DNA of 64,000 nucleotides from JBDRGC01 sp043818215. GTDB lineage: Bacteria; Chloroflexota; Anaerolineae; Anaerolineales; UBA11858. This document shows positions 8,648 through 16,471 of the stretch, in pieces. The translations under genes and the position numbers were made by a program. The notes beneath the pieces are model-generated. The model was not told the DNA's origin. It saw only the letters and a list, made by a program, of their open reading frames with translations, and made no database searches. Within the stretch, counting starts at the first letter, position 1, and each line of letters opens with the position of its first letter. The stretch is from positions 1-64,000 of the forward strand of contig JBDRGC010000023.1 in the NCBI GenBank assembly GCA_043818215.1, written 5' to 3'.

Positions 8648-9532
8648 TATATCGGGCCACGCCGGATAATACATCAACCACTGCTCCGGGGCCTGACGAA
8701 TAAAGCCCTCGATGACTTTCAGCACGGCCTCACCGTTGATACGGATTTCTTCCGCCGGGTCGTCGTGCCGTTGCATGGGGATGAGATCGGAGAGCAGTAA
8801 TTCGTAGCGCCCATCTGTGCGTAAGTGGGCCGCACCTACAACCACCGGTACATCAGCTTCGAGCGCCATGCGGATATGTCCCGCGGGCAGGGGGCTGGGA
8901 TGCCCGAAAAATCTCAGGGTGTGCGCCTTTCTGCGGATGGGACGGTCAACCGCGGTGGCGACCAGTCCGCCGTTGCGCATGAGTTCGATGGCTTTTTGGT
9001 GGGTCGTGTCGCTTACGGGGGTGATGTCCAGCCCGGTAGTGGCCCGGATATCGTTTTGAATCTTATATCCGCCGGTGGGCTGCCCGTAAGTCAATACCTG
9101 CCCGTGCAAACCCCGGTACGCCAGGGATAGCAAAACCATATCGAAGTTGCTCAAATGGGGCGCAGCCAGGAAAACGCCCTGTTTTTCAGCCTGGCTTATT
9201 TGGATCAATCTCTGCGCAGCGGGGTTATCCACCACCAGCTTTAGCAGCCCATCCCGATTTTGGAGATTATGATAGAGATCGACGAAGCAGCGCCCTGCGT
9301 GTTGGAACACAGCCCGGACAGCATTGTCCAGTTCTTCGGGGGATGACTTTTCCCCGCGCACGACCCACTGGTTGGCACGCACCGCCTGTACCATCGGTGA
9401 GGACTGATTCCCCGCCAGACGACCAGCGACCAGGCCTGAAAGTTGGTAGCCCAGACTGGTGGGCATCATCCGCCCCAAAAAGAGCCCCAGCCCCACTCCA
9501 AAGCGGCTGTTGGTAAATTTTTGTAGGTTCAT
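8630..9532 (-). CDS. LpxL/PatA-like lysophospholipid acyltransferase
   Basis: A 300-residue inner-membrane-associated acyltransferase. It contains APHLSNFDMVLLSLA near residue 143, an H-x4-D catalytic motif of the LABLAT family, and QWLMYYPAWPD near the end. The family includes lipid A acyltransferases and the mycobacterial PatA enzyme that acylates phosphatidylinositol mannoside. Because it follows a CDP-alcohol phosphatidyltransferase, as PatA follows PgsA1 in mycobacteria, a role in glycolipid or phosphatidylinositol-type lipid synthesis is more likely than lipid A. No good ribosome site precedes the ATG at 9532. Confidence 0.82.
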   Translation of the reverse strand: MNLQKFTNSRFGVGLGLFLGRMMPTSLGYQLSGLVAGRLAGNQSSPMVQAVRANQWVVRGEKSSPEELDNAVRAVFQHAGRCFVDLYHNLQNRDGLLKLVVDNPAAQRLIQISQAEKQGVFLAAPHLSNFDMVLLSLAYRGLHGQVLTYGQPTGGYKIQNDIRATTGLDITPVSDTTHQKAIELMRNGGLVATAVDRPIRRKAHTLRFFGHPSPLPAGHIRMALEADVPVVVGAAHLRTDGRYELLLSDLIPMQRHDDPAEEIRINGEAVLKVIEGFIRQAPEQWLMYYPAWPDIIANGE

Positions 9533-9542
9533 CTTTAATTCA

Positions 9543-9645
9543 GCATGAATGAATTCATGCTCTGATATGCGAAGTCCGTTAAAACGGACTGACGGCCATT
9601 GGAACGGGTTTGACCAGTTTTGTGCCAGACATCGATTTCAATCGG
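9543..9645. repeat. String of three 18-bp palindromes
   Basis: Three successive palindromic words stand between the acyltransferase and the phosphatidyltransferase: gcatgaatgaattcatgc, agtccgttaaaacggact and catcgatttcaatcggtg (one mismatch). Each could fold as a short hairpin. Similar words appear near 3620, 12540 and 51062-51395. Confidence 0.7.
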
Positions 9646-9695
9646 TGGGCATGTTCTCTTCACTCTTCAATCTTCTCGAATCATTTAGCCGGGGG

Positions 9696-10286
9696 TCAAT
9701 CCTTGAATAACCTGTAACTCTCTATCAATACGGGCATCCCGCGCAGGATGGTCATTGTGATTGCCAGCCAGGAGATGATCAAGGCGATGATATGAATCCA
9801 GCCCGCCCAAGCATGATTCAAAATGCGAAATCCCAAAGAGATGGTGACAAATGCAAAAGCAAATCCTTTAACGGTCCCGTAAAAATCACGCATGAACCGG
9901 GATGAGACCAGGGCGCGGCTGATGGGGTGTTTGACTTGATCGAAGGCGGCCTCGCCAGCGCTCATCCCCACGGCCCGGACAGCATCTGTCAGCGTGCCGC
10001 GGGTGATCACGATGATGGGAATGACGATGGGTATCAGCCCCAAATGAGCATACACTACCCATAAAATGATCTCTAATGCCCGGTCTACGGCTATATCCAG
10101 GGTGCTGCCCAACAGACTGACTTCGCCAAATTTTCTTGCAATGAAGCCGTCAAGCGTATCCATCAAGATAATAATCACGATGAAGGGCACACAAAAAAAG
10201 ATCGCCGTAGCGTTACCGGTGTACAGCAATGCCACGTAAACAAACAACAGCGGAAAACGAAACAAGGTGATTGCGTTAGCCATCAT
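9696..10286 (-). CDS. CDP-alcohol phosphatidyltransferase
   Basis: A 196-residue membrane enzyme that should move a phosphatidyl group from CDP-diacylglycerol to an alcohol such as glycerol phosphate or inositol phosphate. The full catalytic signature is present near residues 42-66: DTLDGFIARKFGEVSLLGST followed by LDIAVD, matching DGxxARx8GxxxDxxxD with the extra leading Asp. Hydrophobic helices flank it. It lies in the same direction as the acyltransferase and radical-SAM genes. The substrate alcohol cannot be read from the sequence. Two adjacent ATG codons (10286, 10283) are possible starts. Confidence 0.9.
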   Translation of the reverse strand: MMANAITLFRFPLLFVYVALLYTGNATAIFFCVPFIVIIILMDTLDGFIARKFGEVSLLGSTLDIAVDRALEIILWVVYAHLGLIPIVIPIIVITRGTLTDAVRAVGMSAGEAAFDQVKHPISRALVSSRFMRDFYGTVKGFAFAFVTISLGFRILNHAWAGWIHIIALIISWLAITMTILRGMPVLIESYRLFKD

Positions 10287-10540
10287 TAGTGACTTGGTAG
10301 ATTGGTAGATTGGTAGATTGGTATTTTGGTAGTTGGTAAACAGGTAGATTGGTAATTGGTGATTGGTTACTTGGTGTTCAGGCAGTGGTCAGCGGTCAGC
10401 AGTCGGCGGTCAGCAGTCAACGGTCAGCGGTCAGCGGTCGGCGGTCAGCAGTCAACGGTCGGCGGTCAGCGGTCGGCGGTCAGCGGTCAGGCGGTCAACC
10501 GACCCCTAACTCCTAACCCCTAACCCCTAACTCCCAACCC
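10287..10540. repeat. Three tandem tracts: tagattgg octamers, ggtcagc heptamers, ccctaac heptamers
   Basis: From 10287 a tagattgg-like octamer series, from about 10380 a long ggtcagc/ggtcggc series (around 17 units), and from about 10503 a telomere-like ccctaac series. The last tract spells the final residues (GLGVRG) and stop codon of the radical-SAM gene. Confidence 0.88.
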
Positions 10541-11959
10541 ATGAGCCTCCATCGCCAACGGGCACCCGCCCCCACACTCAGGCAGCATGTCGCACTCGTG
10601 GCACTCGTCGGGGACGTATTTCCGCTCCCGCAAGCTGACGGCCAACTCGTGGTTCCAGATCGAGTCCCAGGGATCTTGCAAAATATTGCCAAGCTGCTGG
10701 TAGTACGACTGGCAGGGTATCACGCCGCCGTCCGGTTCCACGCACATATTGTATAGCGCGGCAGTGCAGCCTTTGACGCCCAGTTCGAGTTGCATGGGGT
10801 CGAATTTGCAGTATTGGGTGGGCGTGTACCAGATCAGGCGTTGGTTGTGAGCAGCGGTTTTTTCGCGGGCCAGTTCGAGCAGCGCAGGCAATTCGCTCTC
10901 ACGCAAGCCAGTGCCTACCGTCAGTCCGCGGCCAGAGTAGATCAAGGCGTTCAATCCGAGGGTGGGGACGCCCTCCTCGGCCAGAAAGTCGAGTGTCTCT
11001 CCCAGGGTAGAATAATTATCTTGCAGCATGGTCGTGTTGGTCATCACGTAGAGCGGGCTGTCGAGCACATTGCGCAGCCCGGCGATAGTTTGCTTCCAGG
11101 CGCCAGATTTGCCCACCATTTGATCGTGGATTTGGGCATCGTGGGATTCGACCGTGATTTGAACATGATCCAGCCCGGCCTCGACCAGAGCATCCAAAAA
11201 GCGGCCGTCGCTCAACCTGCGGGCGTTGGTGTTGAGTCCCGTGATCTGTCCGTTGGCCTCGGCGTGAGCCACCAACTCGGGGAGATCGTCCCGCAGAGTT
11301 GGTTCGCCGCCGGTGAAGATGATGTGCGGGATGCTCAAGTCCCAGGCCCGGTCGATGACGCGCTTCCAACGGGCGGTGGGCATTTCGGGGTAATCCCGCG
11401 GGCGGGCGTTGTAGCAGTGAGCGCAATCGTTGTTGCAGCGGTAGGTTAAGGCCAGATCCATGCGGTAGGGAGCCGTGGGCCGGGCGCTGAAGGGGGCTGC
11501 AATTTCCAGGTCATCCAGATTGCAGGCCGGACAGCCGTCCGGGCGGATGATCTCATCGAAGTCGGCCAGAAATTGGGTGTAATCGCTTTGGGCCTGGGTT
11601 TTCGAGACCCGGTAGCCGCGGGTGACAGCGCGCACCGCCTGGGGTTCGGGAGTCTCTTCCAATATCAGGTAAGCCATCATCGCGGCGGTGGGATTGAAGT
11701 GCATCACCCGGTTGGCGTTGACGATCAGCGTCCCGTGACCGTCAGGGTCGATGCGCAGGTGGATGCGCGAGCGGTAGCTGGCGGTCTGACGCGTGTAGTG
11801 GTGCAGGCCGGGGGGAACGAGTGGCGAGTGGCGAGTAGCGGGTGGCGGGTGGCGAGTAGCGTCCCTTACAGGGATGATAAGTGGCGAATGGCGACCGCCG
11901 ACCGCTGAGTGGAGATTAGAGATTAGTGATTGGATACCGGCAAGGGGTGACTTTGACAT
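10520..11959 (-). CDS. Radical SAM protein with PqqD-like and SPASM-like domains
   Basis: A 479-residue protein. After a repeat-derived N-terminus it has a PqqD-like segment (GTLIVNANRVMHFNPTAA, residues about 76-140), then the radical-SAM barrel with the cluster motif CNNDCAHC and FTGGEPTLRDDLPEL, then a Cys-rich SPASM-like end (GVIPCQSYY, ECHECDMLPECGGGC). Fused PqqD and SPASM domains are typical of enzymes that modify peptides or proteins, for example PqqE-type maturases. No precursor peptide gene is visible nearby, so the substrate is unknown. Residues about 19-48 are encoded by a gtggcga-type heptamer tract (11818-11893), so the natural start may lie further in, near VPPGLHHYTRQ. Confidence 0.85.
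   Translation of the reverse strand: MSKSPLAGIQSLISNLHSAVGGRHSPLIIPVRDATRHPPPATRHSPLVPPGLHHYTRQTASYRSRIHLRIDPDGHGTLIVNANRVMHFNPTAAMMAYLILEETPEPQAVRAVTRGYRVSKTQAQSDYTQFLADFDEIIRPDGCPACNLDDLEIAAPFSARPTAPYRMDLALTYRCNNDCAHCYNARPRDYPEMPTARWKRVIDRAWDLSIPHIIFTGGEPTLRDDLPELVAHAEANGQITGLNTNARRLSDGRFLDALVEAGLDHVQITVESHDAQIHDQMVGKSGAWKQTIAGLRNVLDSPLYVMTNTTMLQDNYSTLGETLDFLAEEGVPTLGLNALIYSGRGLTVGTGLRESELPALLELAREKTAAHNQRLIWYTPTQYCKFDPMQLELGVKGCTAALYNMCVEPDGGVIPCQSYYQQLGNILQDPWDSIWNHELAVSLRERKYVPDECHECDMLPECGGGCPLAMEAHGLGVRG
11818..11893. repeat. Heptamer tract inside the radical-SAM N-terminus
   Basis: Units of the type gtggcga/gtagcgg, interrupted by gtcccttacagggatgataa (itself a small palindrome), then cgaccgccgaccgctg. 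The tract is open in the gene's frame and gives ATRHPPPATRHSPL. Confidence 0.8.
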
Positions 11960-12007
11960 GGTTTTTGCGTGGGGCGTTGGAGCGCGGTCCGAACAATGAT
12001 TACCGGG

Positions 12008-12220
12008 TCACTTGATTGGTCCAAACTCACGGCGGCTGATTCCCAGGTCGCGAAGGATGCGGCGTAGGGTACCGGTCTTGATGTCTCTGGAACCCCAGTT
12101 TGGGATAGTTGTGTAGTGATCCAATACAGGATTCCACCAGATGCAGTGTGAGCCAGCACCGGGACGAATGTACTCGCAACCCAGTTTGCGGAGACGTTTA
12201 GCTGCTTCGCGGTATTTCAT
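12008..12220 (-). CDS. hicA: HicA-family mRNA interferase toxin
   Basis: A 70-residue HicA/YcfA protein with a double-stranded-RNA-binding-like fold. It has the family pattern: KRLRKLGCEYIRPGAGSHCI, with the catalytic His in GSH, followed by PNWGSRDIKTGTLRRILRDL. It should cleave mRNA until bound by HicB. Its ATG overlaps the upstream hicB stop by 4 bp, so the antitoxin is made first. Confidence 0.92.
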   Translation of the reverse strand: MKYREAAKRLRKLGCEYIRPGAGSHCIWWNPVLDHYTTIPNWGSRDIKTGTLRRILRDLGISRREFGPIK

Positions 12221-12480
12221 GCGAACGCCATCCGCAGCGTGAAGGGAAATTGAAGATTGATCTGCTCCAGATCGGGATGCAGGGGAGAACCGTTGTCCTG
12301 TCGGGCCTGGATCATTGCCCGGACGTTACCGGGGATAGCGCGCATGGCTTCGTCTAGCGTTTCGCCCCAGGCGTGACAACCCTGTAGCCAGGGACAGCTT
12401 ACCTGGTAAACCTGATCCTCTTCCAAATAATCCACGCTAATGGGGATGACGATTTCGTCAATCACAATTGTATTGTCCAT
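12217..12480 (-). CDS. hicB: HicB-family antitoxin
   Basis: An 87-residue HicB protein. The degraded-RNase-H-like domain shows in YQVSCPWLQGCHAWGETLDE followed by AMRAIPGNVRAMI, a standard HicB signature. The ATG at 12480 has AGGAG 6 bases upstream; a GTG just before it (12483) is less likely. There is no separate DNA-binding extension, so it is the short HicB form. It pairs with the downstream hicA. Confidence 0.92.
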   Translation of the reverse strand: MDNTIVIDEIVIPISVDYLEEDQVYQVSCPWLQGCHAWGETLDEAMRAIPGNVRAMIQARQDNGSPLHPDLEQINLQFPFTLRMAFA

Positions 12481-12683
12481 CACACGCTCCTATTACATCA
12501 ATTCCCGGTATGGGAATTTGTTTCGTGAATTATAACCACGTAGCGGGGATTTCAGTATCCCGCAGCGGCGAGATTTCCTGGCACCACCTGCCATACTATA
12601 CTGGTACAGGGCATCGTCCCGACCCCAAGTACCATCGTTCTGGGGTGGTATGTCCTTCGGGAGGACAAGTTATCGGCTACATA
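12481..12683. other. hicB upstream region with small palindromes
   Basis: This gap probably holds the hicBA promoter, but I could not fix one with confidence. Visible pieces are gcggggat-ttcagt-atcccgc (12544-12565), a palindrome of the same style as those at 9.6 and 51 kb, and gtccttcgggaggac (12650-12666). No gene. Confidence 0.5.
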
Positions 12684-12825
12684 TCGAAGTGTCGGCTGAA
12701 CCAGTCCACACTTCGACAAGCTCTGTGCAAGCTCCGGTGGACTTCGTGCATTTCGTTGCTGTGACTTTCGCGCAGCATCCCGTGCGTAGCCTACCCGCAG
12801 GGTGCGAAGGGGGACAGTCGCCGGA
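12684..12825. repeat. Dispersed repeat, copy B (see 4927-5093)
   Basis: Matches 4927-5093 in the same orientation with a few substitutions and a shorter middle. The flanks differ, so it is a dispersed element and not part of a larger duplication. A ctgaata heptamer series (12872-12908) follows and touches the stop of the DUF2207 gene. Confidence 0.75.
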
Positions 12826-12908
12826 GATCGTGATGCAGGGAAGCACCATTGTCCTGGCGGGCCTGGATCACTGAATACTACTGAATACTGAATACTGAAT
12901 ACTGAAAA

Positions 12909-14585
12909 CTACCTACCTCCCCCCGCACAGGCGCAGGCGCACCCGGCGCAGGCGCAGGCGCAACTGGAACCACCGCTGCTGCTCCGGTACCCGCCGCTGC
13001 TGGACGATTTGGGGACCGGGTTGGTCTTATTGGTGATGCTGCTGGTGAAATCGGTGACACTGCCGACCACATCGCTGCTGAATCCCTGAATGCCGGTGAC
13101 CATCGAGGCGGCAAACTCTCCGCCGGGCAGACTGGGCATAGAAGTCGCCGAGCGGCCTCCACCAATGCTGGCGGGGACTACCTTGGGGGCAGTCTTCACC
13201 GACCCTGACCGTGACCACCCGGGGTCGTAGCGTCCCCACCACATCGGGACGAAAACCGGGCCGGTGCGGAAGACATTTTGCGTGCGGTCGTCGAAGTCTT
13301 TGTCGAGCATTGTCCACCCCATGTTTTCATCGAATTGCTGGCTTTTGACCTCGGGGGTATCGGCGGCTTCGACCTGCTGCCAGGCGCGCTCCATGATTTT
13401 GCGATAGTAAGCCACGCTCTCTTTGTGGCTGAAGCCTTTCATCTTTTTGCTTACGCCCTTGATCAGTTTGATCATCACCTCGCGCAGTTGTTTGCGCCGC
13501 GAGTCTTTTCGTTTGGCAGCGAAGGCCTGGATGAATTCTTCTTCGTAGGGGCGCAGATTCTCCGGCAGGGGGTCGGCAATTTCTAGTGTAAGTGGGTCAC
13601 GCTTGATCACGGTGGCGGCTTCTTTTTTTAGCACGGCAAACAAAATCATAGTCAGAATTTTGTCCATGGGCCGTTCCATCAAAATGGCTGCTTCTATGGC
13701 TGTCAGGCCGCGTTTGATGCCGTGCCCCTCGATGCGAATCTTGGGGGGCAGGTATTTCATCTTGCGTTTACGGGTGCTGACGACACTACCCCATGTAACG
13801 AAGGCGATTAGGCCGATAATGCCTCCACAGCACATCAAGCCCATTAGATCTTCTTCGTCGATACCGAGGCGTTCGAGAAAGCCGGGTGAGTAGATGGCGC
13901 TCTCTGGCACATAGGATTTGGGGAACGAAGCCCCAAATTTATACTGAGTGTGCCCATTGGCGTCAGGGTTGTGCCAGATATAAGCAATGCGCCCTTCGCT
14001 ATCGAGTTTGGTGTCTGGTTCGGAGGGCCAGTCTCCCGAGGGTGATTCATGCCAGCGGGGTTCGTCGGGCTGCACACCGGGTGGCAGGTGGAAAACTACG
14101 GTCATATCTGTGCTGCCATAGACATACGCGGAACCAAACCAACTGGTACCGAAAACCGCACTGGCGTATTTGCTGTCGGTGGTGTCGGTGTAGAGCACGT
14201 TAGAGACGGTGCTCACGTAGACATGGACTGTCCCCGTTTGCCCGGCTGGGATGGCGCGGCCCCCCAAAACGACAGCCACGCCGCTTCCCGATCCTTCGTA
14301 GTCGGAACTAGAGACCGAAACCGAATGCCCGTTTACGTCAGCCTGAATGCTGAACAAATCATAGGAATAATTTGGCAGGCCCAGATCGACATATTCGATG
14401 GAGTGCCCGCTGGGATCATTGTAGAATTCCATCACATAATCCAGGGACATACTGCCATCTTCATTCCAGTAGACGTGAATAACTTCTTTATCCAGCCGGA
14501 AGTAATAATCCTGTGCCAGAGCGCTGCCGGGAATGGACAGTAGAATGGCTATCAAAACCAGAGTAGAGAATATTTTGTATTTCAT
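12909..14585 (-). CDS. DUF2207-like membrane protein with a Cys-Ala tail
   Basis: A 558-residue protein. It has a signal peptide (MKYKIFSTLVLIAILLSIPG, cleavage near ALAQ), a beta-rich outer domain of about 220 residues, a membrane span near residues 250-270 (GLMCCGGIIGLIAFVTWG), and a basic cytosolic region. The layout matches DUF2207-type predicted membrane proteins. The far C-terminus is low in complexity (GGYRSSSGGSS) and ends in a repeated Cys-Ala run, CACACAGCACACAGGGR. Such tails could bind metal or be modified; their role is unknown. GGAGG lies 5-6 bases before the ATG. It is the last long gene of the phoU-side block. Confidence 0.75.
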   Translation of the reverse strand: MKYKIFSTLVLIAILLSIPGSALAQDYYFRLDKEVIHVYWNEDGSMSLDYVMEFYNDPSGHSIEYVDLGLPNYSYDLFSIQADVNGHSVSVSSSDYEGSGSGVAVVLGGRAIPAGQTGTVHVYVSTVSNVLYTDTTDSKYASAVFGTSWFGSAYVYGSTDMTVVFHLPPGVQPDEPRWHESPSGDWPSEPDTKLDSEGRIAYIWHNPDANGHTQYKFGASFPKSYVPESAIYSPGFLERLGIDEEDLMGLMCCGGIIGLIAFVTWGSVVSTRKRKMKYLPPKIRIEGHGIKRGLTAIEAAILMERPMDKILTMILFAVLKKEAATVIKRDPLTLEIADPLPENLRPYEEEFIQAFAAKRKDSRRKQLREVMIKLIKGVSKKMKGFSHKESVAYYRKIMERAWQQVEAADTPEVKSQQFDENMGWTMLDKDFDDRTQNVFRTGPVFVPMWWGRYDPGWSRSGSVKTAPKVVPASIGGGRSATSMPSLPGGEFAASMVTGIQGFSSDVVGSVTDFTSSITNKTNPVPKSSSSGGYRSSSGGSSCACACAGCACACAGGGR

Positions 14586-14726
14586 AGAGGCCTCCGTGAA
14601 GACGTGAAACGTGATCCCGAAAGAACATCGGGACGATGTGCGTGACGAGTGAAGCGTGGGGCGTGGAGCGTGAAGTGGCGACTCATATTGTAATCATTCA
14701 GTCCGTGGTGAAAGCTACTTGAATAG

Positions 14727-14803
14727 AACACGGACACTTGCACCTGCGGCATACTTATGCAGGCACTGCGCACTTGCACCTGCGGCAAGTGTCCGCGTTC
14801 TAT
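14727..14803. repeat. Inverted repeat with cacttgcacctgcggc words
   Basis: The ends gaacacggacacttgc (14727) and gcaagtgtccgcgttc (about 14788-14803) are inverted with one mismatch. Between them the word acttgcacctgcggca appears twice. Related words occur at 25133, 51160 and 51345. Confidence 0.65.
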
Positions 14804-14842
14804 TTTACCAGGGAACTGAATGCTTACCTCACATTTCACGCA

Positions 14843-15214
14843 TTACCATTTCGGTTCTTCCGTCAATTGATAGGTCGTGTTGCAGTAAGGGCAGCTGACT
14901 ACCGGGGCGCCGGCCACCATTTTGATATTGTCCAGGGTGAGTGCGCCCCCGCAGGATTGACATTTCATTGTGTCCAGGCTGACATCGCCGGGCAAGTCGA
15001 TTTTCAGGGTCACGTCGCCCCCCTCCCCCCCCGCGGCGGTTGGCTGGCGGCGGCTGGCGAACCAGATCACGCCGAAGCCGATCCCCACGCTGATGACACC
15101 AACCACTAGCCACCCAAGCTGCCCATCAGGGCTGAATGTAGCCCAGATGAACAGCACGCCAAAGAATATCAGAATAGCTGCAAAAATATAAGCGATGATT
15201 TTTCCTGCTGACAT
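14843..15214 (-). CDS. Small membrane protein with a C-terminal zinc ribbon
   Basis: A 123-residue protein with two membrane spans (about residues 6-26 and 33-52) followed by a linker and a CQSCGG...CPYCNTTYQL zinc-ribbon at residues about 85-115. The four cysteines should bind one Zn. GGAGG stands 5 bases before the ATG. It lies between phoU and the DUF2207 gene in the same direction and may act with the latter. Function not known. Confidence 0.75.
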   Translation of the reverse strand: MSAGKIIAYIFAAILIFFGVLFIWATFSPDGQLGWLVVGVISVGIGFGVIWFASRRQPTAAGGEGGDVTLKIDLPGDVSLDTMKCQSCGGALTLDNIKMVAGAPVVSCPYCNTTYQLTEEPKW

Positions 15215-15253
15215 AAGAACCTCCGTTGATTGCTAAACAAATCGAAAATGCTG

Positions 15254-15949
15254 TTAAAAAATTCCTGAAATTTGACTCTGAGTTTCGTCGTCCGAGGCGC
15301 TGATTTCGATCAGTTCTCCGGTGGCGACGAACACCGTGCGCTCGCAGATATTGGTGACCCGGTCGGCGGCGCGTTCCAGGTTGTGTGCCACCCACAAAAG
15401 GTAAGTTGCCCGGTCGATTGTGGATGGATCGGAAATCATAAAAGTCAGCAGATCTCGGTATACCTGGTTGTACAGGGCATCAACTTCGTCGTCTTCTTTG
15501 GGGATAGCCAGAGCCGACTCTGCGTCCCCAGCCACGAAAGCGCCCAGGGCACGGTGAAGCATATCGGTGGTGAGTTCTGCCATGCGCGGCACGTCGATTA
15601 GTGGTTTGATGAGGGGATCATCTCCCATGCGGATATTGATCAACGCAATCCCTTTGGCGTAGTCGCCCATACGTTCCAGTTCGCTGGCGATATCCAATAC
15701 AGATGCCAAAATGCGCAGGTCGCGGGCCATGGGCTGCTGGGTTGCGATGATTATCAAGGCGTCATTTTCGATCTCGAATCGCTTTTCGTTGATTTGTTTG
15801 TCACCTGCGTAAATGCGGCGGGCTGCTTTCAGGTCGCGGCGTTCGAGTGACTCAACGGCGTCCAGAATGGCCTGCTCGACCATGCTTCCCAGCGCGAGAA
15901 CTTCGTCGAGCAGTTTTTGTATCTGGCGGTCTAAAGTTTCTCTTGTCAT
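15254..15949 (-). CDS. phoU: PhoU phosphate transport regulator
   Basis: A 231-residue PhoU with two three-helix repeats. Typical stretches are ALGSMVEQAILDAVESLERR, QPMARDLRILASVLDIASEL followed by ERMGDYAKGIA, and, in the second half, HNLERAADRVTNICERTVFV; these ERxxDxxxN/I motifs bind metal. The ATG at 15949 was chosen over an upstream in-frame start at 16042 because AAGGA precedes it by 8 bases and homologues begin with MTRETLDRQI-type sequence. PhoU links the Pst transporter to two-component phosphate signalling; no sensor kinase is in this window. It lies downstream of the pst genes in the same direction. Confidence 0.93.
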   Translation of the reverse strand: MTRETLDRQIQKLLDEVLALGSMVEQAILDAVESLERRDLKAARRIYAGDKQINEKRFEIENDALIIIATQQPMARDLRILASVLDIASELERMGDYAKGIALINIRMGDDPLIKPLIDVPRMAELTTDMLHRALGAFVAGDAESALAIPKEDDEVDALYNQVYRDLLTFMISDPSTIDRATYLLWVAHNLERAADRVTNICERTVFVATGELIEISASDDETQSQISGIF

Positions 15950-16022
15950 ACAGTTTTCCTTCGGTGTGCAGGTTCTACTAACTGAAACTTCCGACTGTAA
16001 TAATCTATCGATTTGACTTACT

Positions 16023-16195
16023 CTACCAGGTTTCCTTTCCAACCGGCGCGCCCCAGTTTACTTCTGCCACCTGATAATCAGCAGGCATCCGGTGTACCAG
16101 GTCTTCAATGCGTACCCGTCTGTGTCTGTGTGGTGAACAGGCTTAGGGAAACGCAGGCCCTGGTTGTGGCCCCATTTTTGCACTTTGGTTATCAT
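16023..16195 (-). pseudogene. mazE-like antitoxin gene with an internal deletion
   Basis: I found the start of a MazE protein at 16195 (MITKVQKWGHNQGLRFPK), with AGGAGA 6 bases upstream. After that frame is lost, the typical MazE end appears in another frame (RVRIEDLVHRMPADYQVAEV, then NWGAPVGKETW and a TAG stop at 16023). A full MazE has about 75-85 codons; here roughly 70-80 bp and the frame are missing from the middle. No mazF follows, so the module is dead. Confidence 0.72.
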
Positions 16196-16471
16196 TGTTT
16201 GTCTCCTGGTGTTGGGTGCGCATCCATAGTATATCTTCCATGTATCAAAAATTCAATGCCTTTAATTGCAATCCCGCTTAAGTCACGCATTACCTGACCG
16301 TCGACCACCGACCGCAGACCTTGTGGCGACATATATCTTCAGCTACCCAGTTTTGGCTGTCCGCCCTGCTGTCAAATCAAGTGCGACTTTTTCGGTACTG
16401 TCTTTATCCTTGATACACAGCAGTATCTTACGCTCTCCGCTCCACCCTCCACACTCCCCGCTCCACTTGAA
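16196..16471. other. Gap between mazE remnant and pstB with short tandem repeats
   Basis: The gap holds a gaccgtcgaccaccgaccgc heptamer series near 16291 and a ctccaccctccacactccc series near 16437-16468. No gene or terminator can be supported. Confidence 0.5.

Noticed and set aside
10503..10540. Telomere-like ccctaac repeats
   Set aside because: They are an internal heptamer tract among many others; nothing suggests a linear chromosome end.
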